From Eutypella sp. D-1 (Eukaryota; Ascomycota; Sordariomycetes; Xylariales; Diatrypaceae), in the NCBI GenBank assembly GCA_023313575.1, contig JAJTTP010000014.1, positions 310,001-374,000 on the forward strand: 64,000 bases of DNA, given 5' to 3'. The position numbers and the translations under genes were made by a program. Numbering within the stretch: the stretch's first letter is position 1; the number at the start of each line of letters is the position of its first letter. The notes below the pieces were generated by a model. The model did no database searches and had not been told where the DNA came from. It saw nothing but the letters and a program-made list of their open reading frames with translations. Shown here piece after piece: positions 56,136 to 64,000 of this stretch.

Positions 56136-57813
56136 CTAAGTGAGCACTTGTGCTAGCTTGCTTCTGATCGGGATATTAGGCTTCTTATCATCCTCAGAAT
56201 CAGAAGGATATGCATCAGGGATGAAATCAAGATTCAATCCCTTTTCGAAAAGAATACAATGGGTCGAACCACCGTGATGGAACATTCCGATCTCTTCTCC
56301 CTTCTCGACAGATTGTCCCGGTTTCTGGAATTTCTCGAGAACCTCACATGTCGATACATCAGCCATGCCTACAAATACGAGGCCTACAAGCCCTAAAGTA
56401 TGCCCAGCATCAATAACGAAGATACACCGTGTTGCTACATGGGTGATGTAGCCCTGAGCCAAATCTATAGAAAAAACAGAAATTAGTATTTGCTGTTCAT
56501 GGGGAAGGTTCAAGTGTTGAAAGCGAGAAGGTATGCGGGAGTAAGTAGAAGAAGCCACCCAGAAGGTGGCTTTCACTAATGTCGGCTAGGTGAAAGAGAG
56601 AGCAAAGACTTGAATTGTTGCTTACCGGGGGCGGCTGGGTCTGGAAATCGGTTTGGGTCGTCGGGAGGTTCGGCGTAATTGAAGCCAGTGATGGTGGGCT
56701 CGGAGAAGTAAGTACCATCCACGATGCTGGTGTGTACAACTGTTCCACTGACAGGAGAGTGCCAGCGATGATAGGTTGTAGGGCTTAGGAAGGCCTGGTA
56801 AACGGTACCGCCGACAAACCTGCTCACTCCTTCGTCGTAGTGGTTCAACATCTCCGCTACCGAGTATGGCTGCCCCTTTAGCCAGAAGGTATCGTATTCT
56901 TTGACGTCTGTCTGCAGGGCAAATGGCTTGGAGTCACAAGCACTCACGATGAGAGTTTCATCGTCTTTGCAACAAATGGGTCGGATAAAATCGATATCCT
57001 TGAATTCTCTTACGAAGAAGTCATCCCATGACTTGAAGCCCCAGTTGTCTTGGTGGGGATTGCATTTGAATAAATCTTTGAATTCGAGTGCTTGGCCATT
57101 GACATTGGTGTCATTTTCAATTGCTGTCACTGTCAAAATATAGTTAGCATTTTCCAAATTGGGGCCTTTTGTATCAGTAGCGAAGTATATATCGGGAGTA
57201 GAAACTGATCAGACGGGATATGTGACGCAATTCAAAGGCCCGAAACTGACTCACAGGCTTCGTCACTTAGCCAACATCCTTCATCGGTAGTGATCACAGA
57301 TAGAGAGATGTCCGTGTTGAGAACGGTGTCGAACCAATAATTCAAGATGGCTTTGAATTTCGCATTGACGTCTGACCTGAGGAAGAAGGCATACCCGCTC
57401 TGGGTAGCCATTGGCCAGTCCAGAATCGCGTTGAAGGGGAACCCAACCAAACCAACTTTGTACTCGACACTGCTCCATTTTGGAGCATAGGATGTGCTGA
57501 TGTGATTAAAACAGTCAAGCATGTGCTGGTAGTCTCGGATCTGCCTGTGCCCAATCGGGTCCGTACAGTAAGGAGGCTTATTGGGGACTTCATCAAACAT
57601 GGCTGACGCTAGCATTCGAAGCTCAGCGGAGCCTTCGATAAGCTCAAGCAGCTCTTGGAGGGGCTCGATCAAAGTCAGGGGTTTGGGTGTCTGGTCTACC
57701 TCACGGACAAATTGTCGAACCCAATTCACTAGGACGTTGGGGTCTTGTGGTAACCAACCACCAACCCGTCGGAAGTGATGCTGCTGACGCTTGAACGGAG
57801 TAGAGACTTCCAT
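56136..57813 (-). CDS. PsiD-like phosphatidylserine decarboxylase-family enzyme (probable aromatic amino acid decarboxylase)
   Basis: Three exons on the minus strand, 57813-57255, 57129-56626 and 56464-56136, give 463 aa. The N-terminal half is a PsiD-like domain (GGWLPQDPNVLVNWVRQFV, LIEPLQELLELIEG, EYKVGLVGFPFNAILDWPM). The C-terminal half is the PSD fold: GFKSWDDFFVREFKDIDFIRP, AFLSPTTYHRWHSPVSGTVV, VGMADVSTCEV and GMFHHGGSTHCILF. The GGST tetrad (serine about 421) is where PSD enzymes self-cleave to form a pyruvoyl group. The order matches the tryptophan decarboxylase of psilocybin-making fungi, so soluble amino-acid decarboxylation is more likely than lipid synthesis. No membrane anchor is seen. 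The frame stays open for 153 codons upstream of the chosen ATG but has no family resemblance. Its neighbour, head to head, is an arginine deiminase. Confidence 0.85.
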
Positions 57814-58934
57814 GATGAAGTTATGAGTAACTTGCCAAGAAGCAGGAAGTTTATTTTGGAAATGAACTCTGGTGTAAGGACTTTCTCGAGGAGATCGGTT
57901 ACGTGGAATGCGATGAGGAATCCTGGGCAGTATCATGTGGCATCTACGACATCTTTTATAAACTACGTCCTGATCTCTGCCCGTAGTCCTCTCCGCTCCG
58001 ATCATCGCTCCAATTCTTCCAGTAATACGAATCACAAAAGAGAGATCCTGGATTTCATCAACGTTGATCGTATGATCAAATGTCCACAGCCGATAGATCG
58101 TACCGCGATACCTAGAGTAGCCAAGTTGACATGACGGAACCTCTGAAGCGAAGGTAGAACATTCGGGAACCACGGACCACAATCGGGGATCACGAAGCAA
58201 ATCCGTACACAAGACATACAGCTTCGGATACAACCGAAGTCCGGCGATGAAACATTGACGATCGTGAGTCACGGAATAGTGGCAGGAGATTTCCGGTGCA
58301 CATGTTACCGTGATGATAATTGCCGGCGAGAAAGTAACACTGATGCCCGAAGAAGCACCGGTTCTAAAAGAGATAACCGAGACAATCGTTTCTTGTGCAC
58401 CGGAGTACCAATATATACACTCTTGGTGTCATTGTGGCTGGCTGTGGACTAATTATTGCTAGTAGAACATGGGTAACTTCATTAGGAGATTGGGATTCAC
58501 ATGCATCATGTCCCCATAAGCTCAGCCAACCAACGTCATAGTCAAGGGGCCATATTTCCGGTTTGCGGGGGAGGCGGGTTGTATATTTTAGATCAATTGC
58601 ATGAAGGTGTATGTAGAACGCCATGTGCATGGATACGTAGTGATGATATGAGTGTTGATGCACTTGGAGGCTTTTGTCTCAAAGACCCCTGTGCTTCATG
58701 TATGTTACCGAAAGTCCACGGTGGAAACATTACAGGCAAACAGAATGAGGTGACAAGACGGCTTTACGGACTTGGACGGAATATGTCCAACCATTATTGA
58801 AGCAGGGTGCATTTTATTCCATGCTGTACATATGACACATTTGCAGTATATATCACCCTACTCTTAATTTCACATTAACGCAATAGATACCTGTAATCCA
58901 CGATATCCGACGGTATCTGCATACTGTACACATA
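57814..58934. promoter_or_regulatory. Shared upstream region of divergent decarboxylase and deiminase genes
   Basis: About 1.1 kb between two divergent start codons (57813 minus, 58935 plus). TATA-like words occur at about 58412 (ATATATACAC) and 58847 (TATATATC, about 85 bp upstream of the deiminase start). A shared promoter is inferred from the arrangement only. Confidence 0.45.
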
Positions 58935-60944
58935 ATGCCATATAGAAATCCAGTCCAGAATCTAGGTAAGTCGCCAATCTTTGAATTGAATTTATCAGAT
59001 GCCTAACTGAGAACGCAGTATTATGGATCCTGGCTTTTCGTCTCGTCGTCGCTTGGAAAGCCGATATAAGGGCAGATAGCAATCGAGATGGTATCGTTGA
59101 TATCGTAGGGGAAAGCGATGTCAAGGACAAGTTGGAATGGTCAAATGACGCAGGCGCAATATTCTTAGCAAATATCGGCGACACAGGCCGTCGCTGCTCT
59201 AAACTTGCGTTGTCTGTCACGGCTCTGTCAGATGAATCACTTGCAGCTTGCAATGATGCTTCGGATGATTTGCAGCGATCACCAGAGTACATGGCATTAC
59301 TCAACACAGTTCCTTTAGCGAACGTTTCTAGCGATGCCTGGGCAACTATTCGAATTGCCCAAGAAGTGTCTCGGAAGAATGTCCGCATATTTCGATACGA
59401 GTTAGAGCTAGGCGGATGGATTTTCACGGCGAATGACTATAAGTTCCCTGCGGGTCAATTAAGAGAAGGCCTTAAGCTCGGCATCGACGCTAGAGACACG
59501 AGAAGACCTGGTTCCTGGGATGGGCGCGTTGAGGTTCATTTCAACGTGCAAAATGGATTGGAATTCTCTCAAGATGCTGTCCGTCTGCGTGTCGCTCCAA
59601 TCCTGACATCCCACCACCTCATGCCCGTCTCGGAGTTGCTCACTACCAACGGTAACGAGTCAGTGACACCTTATCAGGCACAGTTCGTCTCCGACTTGCG
59701 AAATATACTGTGTAGTCAAAGCATCAAAACACCATTATGGTTATTCAACCATTCTGACGATGTTTGGGCTCAGGACTTTCTTGAACCTGGATTCACCAGC
59801 TTTCCTGGTCCATCCGGACCGATAACGCTTGAAGTGATGATTCGCTCATCTCAGGGATCACGCATTGCCGGGAGACAGGTTTTCGAGTATCTAAGAAAGG
59901 ACGGCCGAGGCGCTGTATATAGCACGGGTGGAACCAGAGACGAGATTGATTCTATGGGCAATCTTGAGACTATTCCGCCGTACGAATTCAAGGGAACTGC
60001 ATATCCAGCGGGACGTATTATTGAAGGGTCTCACTTGGAAACTTACCCGTCATATCCGCATGTTTATCACTACATGCGAGCCCAAGAGATTCAAGATCCT
60101 CTGATTCTAGACACGGACTGGCTGGCCGTCGGCCACGTGGATGAGATGGTGCAATTCCTCCCGGCGACTAATACGCTTCACGGCTGGGCTCTCTACATTG
60201 CTGATCCGACGGGTGGGATTGGCATTCTGCAGAAGGCCATAAAAGACGGTCACGGAGACTGCAAAGCATACTCTCGACCAAACGGCACAATCCCTGGCTT
60301 CAAAGACGTTCCGAGCCTCACAATTGCTGAAATATTGACCGAGGAATTGGGGGCGGATAATGAAAGATTTGCCGAGCGCCTTCATGGCGTCGAAAAGACC
60401 TTGAAGGAAGCAACGGGGATCGAGGACAAAGACATTCACAAGGTCCCAATGGTATTTACTACCGGTGTATGCTGGGGACCGGATGAGGGAGGTGAGGGGA
60501 CACTTCAGTTCCAAATTACCCCCCTATAGCTTCGCTCATGCGCTGCCTATTCCCATTACCTGACTGATTTTAAAATGGTCAAGATATCGAACTTACTGAC
60601 TCTGTGTTTTTGCAGTATCCCCCGAGCGGAACTGCAGCACTAAGCATGCCGCTGCATTGTACCCAGGTGTTCTGAACGGCATCGTGCTTACCGAATCGAC
60701 CTACCTGTCTCCAAACCCGTGGGGCCCAGTAATTGACGGGAAGGACATTATGGTGCAGGCTACAGATAAGGTGTACGCCGAAGCTGGGTATGAGGTGATC
60801 TACATCGACGATTGGTACTCGCACCATGAGGACGGTGGTGACATTCATTGCGGAACGAACACGATCCGTGTGCCACAGAAGCCATGGTGGGACACCAAAC
60901 CGTTTTTAATGGATAAAAAGGAAAAGGGTGTAGATGAATTGTAG
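58935..60944 (+). CDS. Protein-arginine deiminase (PAD), probably secreted
   Basis: Converts peptidyl-arginine to citrulline. Three exons, 58935-58965, 59019-60491 and 60616-60944, in phase, 610 aa. The PAD catalytic domain (PF03068 type) keeps all four key residues. D263 is in VWAQDFLEPG, H383 and D385 are in VGHVDEMVQFLP, and C580 is in GDIHCGTNTIR. They correspond to D350, H471, D473 and C645 of human PAD4. The last exon also carries YPGVLNGIVL and a C-terminal WWDTKPF. The 31-nt first exon adds MPYRNPVQNLVLWILAFRLV, a signal-peptide-like start, so export is likely. After it comes ADIRADSNRDGIVDI, a calcium-loop-like acidic segment common at the start of microbial PADs. Length is close to vertebrate PADs (about 660). 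Confidence 0.92.
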
Positions 60945-61335
60945 GAAATGCTCTCGTTTCAACGTTAGGAGCACTGAAGTGGAACCCAAGGTGACCGTGC
61001 CGAATTTCTTTCTTTTTTTGTTTTCTGTGATGAACATTTTATCCGCAAAGCATACACAATTTGGAAAGGAAGATAGGATCTAGGTATAACTAATAGCAGC
61101 TAGGTAGGTAGCCCTAGTGGCTGTCCTAGGAGCTAGGTTATTAAAGTGGCCACTAAGATAGCCACTAGGCCAGCTACTAAGGGGCTTATTAGCTAGTCAT
61201 ATCATTTGCCTTCAGGTTATCTATATTCATCCTTTTACAGTTGTATAAGCTTCACATATCGAGTCGCGGAAAACATTTGTTATAATAGCGGTTTGTTCTA
61301 TCTCCTTCATGAATACGGACGGTATAGGTTATAGC
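60945..61335. other. Intergenic region with short tandem words
   Basis: 3' flanks of two convergent genes. Contains AGCCACTAAGATAGCCACTAGG-like words (61139-61175), related to 34640-34660, and CTAGGTAGG words near 61110. No gene. Confidence 0.5.
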
Positions 61336-63439
61336 CTATTCAATTTGTATAATACCATCATTAGCCTTACCCGAATGCCGGAGGCCCAGTACGGCCGCAA
61401 CGGCTGCGACCAGCAACAGCGCGGCGCACAGTAAAAACACGACCTGTCGGTGTTCCGCTGTGACATAGATATAATTTGAGTCAGTAGAGCCGCGTAAACG
61501 TGCATGTGAAGACCAAATACCGTTTTAAATCGCAGAAGTAATTAAAAAAAAAGGAAAAAAAGGAAAACCAGAATTCGAAGAACAAATATAGGGACAGGGG
61601 TTGTAAGAAAGAGGGTCTCTCACCTCCGTGATCACCAGTGGTGCTGGTGCATAGGGCGACGACAACGAACACGAACAGCGGGACGTTCATGACGGCGTAG
61701 ACGCTGGCGCGGCCCTCGTCGCCGACGACGGCGCTGCGGTGCAGCGCCATGCTCGGCACGTAGACGCCGTTGCAGAACTCGAGCACCAGGAACGCGGCGA
61801 ACAGGCATACCTCGGAGCGTACCAGGGCCGCGGTCAGGAAACTCGCGCCCGCGAGGAGCAGCGCTAGCGCCAGGAACCGCGTCGGCGTCAGGGCGGTCGT
61901 GAGGGTTGCGAGTAGGCTTTTGTCGGGAACCTCGTTACTGCTGCTGTTGTTGGCGGCGTCGGATGGCGATGCGGGATCGCTGGCACTACTACTGAAGTCG
62001 TCGTCCTCTTTGCCTGCACTGTCATCGGAGACGTCGGTCACAGCCTGATATCGATAGCTTCGAAGGCAGTGCTGGCGTCGGACCAGCGCATTGAAGAGCA
62101 GCGCCCCCAGAACCATGGTACCCATGAAACAAGCAAAAGCGATGCCGTAAGGGACGCTGTAAGTCTCAGACTCAGCGGCAGCCGTCGTGCCGTCGCTTTC
62201 GTTTTCGTGCTCCCGCGCGTGGGCCTCCTGCAGCGCGCCCGGCCAGAAGTACATCAGCAGGAAGATCGTCCCCTCGAAGCAGCACGACACGAAGCTCAGG
62301 GTCCAGACGCGCACGTCGCACAGAGAGCTTCGGGCCTTGTCGGGACGCTCCCTTGCCAGTGGTGGCGCAGGGGCTTCTTCGAGGTCGAGGTGCTGTGTCT
62401 CCGCAGTTGTTGGTTCTGCGCGGTCTCGGCGCCGCCCGCCCGTGCCGCGGTTCTCGTTCCAGGTCCGCAGCATCAGTATCGCGGCGCACACGTCCAGAGC
62501 CTATACGGGCGCCGACATGCATTGATCAGCTGCTTTCAGGGCATATACGTTGTCAGGGGCTTGATAAGATTTGCAACTCACCATCCCGATCAGGAACGGA
62601 TCGGTCTTCGACCCCAGCGCGAGGACGACGCAATGAGCGAGTACGCCCGCCGAGATAGCCGTGATGCAATTATAGGTAGTCATAAGGCCGAACATAGCAG
62701 CGATGCCGACGCCGGTCCCGCGCACGGCCCCGCCCTCCTCGAGGCCCCGCGCGTTCCACTCAGCGACCATCCAGCTCTCGAACGCGGTCCAGAGCAGGGT
62801 GATGCCGACGCCGGCGGCGAGGCGGTCGGCAGCCAGGACGCGGACGTCGTCGGACAGCACGGAGGCGGAGGCGACGCAGTGGATGGCGCAAAAGGCGAGG
62901 CACGCCGCGCGCCGACCGAACCGGTCCGCCGCCCACCCCGCCAGGAACGCCGTCGCGGCCGCCGACCCGTACGCCGCCGTGTACAGCAGCGCCACCGTCG
63001 TCTCGGAGAGGCCCTTCTCGTCCCGCAGTAGCGTGTACATGTACGGTCCCTGTGTAATTGTAGATCAGAACCACGCGTGAGTTAAGTAAGCCTTCTCAAG
63101 ATGTCGGCTCAGGGGGCAGGGGGCCAAACTTATGTTGGCAATCTCGCTTACCTGTAACCACTCGGACCCCATGACGAGGAGGTAGACCTGGAAAAACGTC
63201 CAGCGAAACCGGCGCCTCCTCGTCTCCGCGCTACAGTCGCCGCTGTCCTCCGCCTCCTCTCCGCACGCGCTCGTCGCCGGGTCCGTCTTGTCGTCCTCGT
63301 TCCCTGCACGTCCCCTCCTCCTCCACCTCCTAGCCCTTAGCTTCCGCAGAGGTGCAATGACGGCGTTGTGTCCGCCGGCGGAGAACGCCACCGCCGGCGC
63401 CAGGACCAGGAGTCCGATCCAGTAGATATCGAGGACCAT
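61336..63439 (-). CDS. Major facilitator, MFSD5-type (molybdate-anion transporter-like)
   Basis: Four exons on the minus strand, 63439-63152, 63049-62582, 62500-61624 and 61457-61336, give 584 aa. The start MVLDIYWIGLLVLAPAVAF is typical of the family. Exon 1 ends SEWLQ and exon 2 begins GPYMYTLLRDEKGLSETTVA, the conserved MFSD5 first-loop region. Then come AADRFGRRAACLAFC (MFS motif A-like) and LLWTAFESWMVAEW. About twelve membrane segments are visible. Two cytoplasmic loops carry low-complexity insertions rich in Arg, Asp and Ser. The last exon supplies the final helix, VVFLLCAALLLVAAVAAVLG. The animal and algal relative moves molybdate; that substrate here is inferred. Long plus-strand frames across the gene are antisense shadows. 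Confidence 0.9.
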
Positions 63440-64000
63440 TGTTTCTCTCTCTCTCTCTCTCTGCGGGTCCGTTGTCTCGTCAAGGTTTTCCGTCTCTTTC
63501 AATAGTTCCCCAAGCCGGCGGGCACACAAAAATAGAAGAAACCTTCCAGTTGTACGATGACGTTATAAAAAGAATGATATGATTTCTTCAAGCAGACCGA
63601 ATCACCGGCAGTTCTGGGGGGGAGGCGATCGACGGGTTCCATGATTTCCGGGAATTTTCGTTGGGGGGAGGGCACGCGGTCGTCCTCTTTTTGAGGGTCT
63701 CCGTCCGCCCTGGGACGAGGGCAGTGACACATCTCATTCCTACCATGTACGGTTCGCGAGCACATGTTCTCCCTTTGGCCCTTTCTTTGGGTAACTAGCG
63801 AGTCGGCCTGCCCTGCCTAGACCACGTCGGCATTCTTCGTCGATAGAAATTTTGTCTCGGATGTATTTCATGCTTGCGAGAGCCTTGCTGGGCTCGGTAC
63901 CTTGGCGCACCTTAACTACCTACATAGCATACGCATAACGGCAGGTGAGACATCGAACATTGGGTATTGAATTCCACAGGTATTATTCCACAAGCATCTC
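63440..64000. other. Upstream region of the MFSD5-type gene
   Basis: A CT microsatellite (63442-63461) lies just upstream of the start codon, and mixed G-rich sequence follows. No gene was recognised to the window end. Confidence 0.5.

Noticed and set aside
57814..58272. N-terminal extension of the PsiD-like protein by 153 in-frame codons
   Set aside because: The frame is open but the composition is unlike the rest, no relative starts this way, and the ATG at 57813 precedes the first family block. It remains possible.
62069..63031. A 320-codon plus-strand frame
   Set aside because: Antisense shadow of the MFSD5-type transporter, whose exons, splice sites and family motifs are clear on the minus strand.
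1..64000. CRISPR arrays, prokaryotic operons, rRNA genes or phage modules
   Set aside because: No regularly spaced direct repeats, ribosome-binding sites or prokaryotic gene layout. All real genes have a fungal intron structure or fungal domains.

Overview
The window is nuclear DNA of a filamentous ascomycete (Pezizomycotina, probably Sordariomycetes-like). The evidence is genes broken by short GT-AG introns with CTAAC/CTGAC-type branch sites, two HET-domain genes plus the wreck of another, a DIM-5-type H3K9 methyltransferase, a mitochondrial homoaconitase, a Ctr copper transporter beside a fungal ferric reductase, and AT-rich repeat relics whose differences are mostly transitions, as repeat-induced point mutation (RIP) would leave. 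All exon structures were worked out by hand from reading frames, splice consensus and family resemblance. No transcript evidence or database search was available.

Layout. 0.5-3.5 kb: kinesin with a large insert in the motor. 4.2-4.5 kb: tRNA-derived SINE-like element. 5.2-9.1 kb: phytanoyl-CoA dioxygenase-like enzyme, DUF4267 membrane protein, small conserved protein with a probable GC-AG intron. 10.4-13.9 kb: metalloreductase and Ctr copper transporter, convergent. 15-20.7 kb: decayed membrane-protein gene, intact HET gene, rearranged HET wreck. 21-30 kb: methyltransferase, sphingoid-base kinase, RRP1/Nop52, seven-exon membrane protein. 30-32.6 kb: MITE-like element with perfect 31-bp inverted repeats, long G/C homopolymers, and a small cysteine-rich secreted protein. 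33-41 kb: SDR, GNAT, DUF2306 protein, second HET gene and RIP-like repeat relics. 43.4-51.7 kb: DIM-5/KMT1, a second inverted-repeat element, UBTD-like ubiquitin-domain protein, homoaconitase. 52-63.5 kb: DUF4238 protein with C-terminal extension, PsiD-like decarboxylase head to head with a protein-arginine deiminase, and an MFSD5-type transporter.

How the genes fit together. Most are scattered housekeeping or accessory genes. Two pairs look functional: the metalloreductase and Ctr transporter (reduction, then Cu+ uptake), and the divergent decarboxylase/arginine deiminase pair sharing about 1.1 kb of upstream DNA. The deiminase keeps all four catalytic residues and has a predicted N-terminal signal segment. 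This is the most unusual content in the window. No CRISPR, prokaryotic operon or rRNA was seen.
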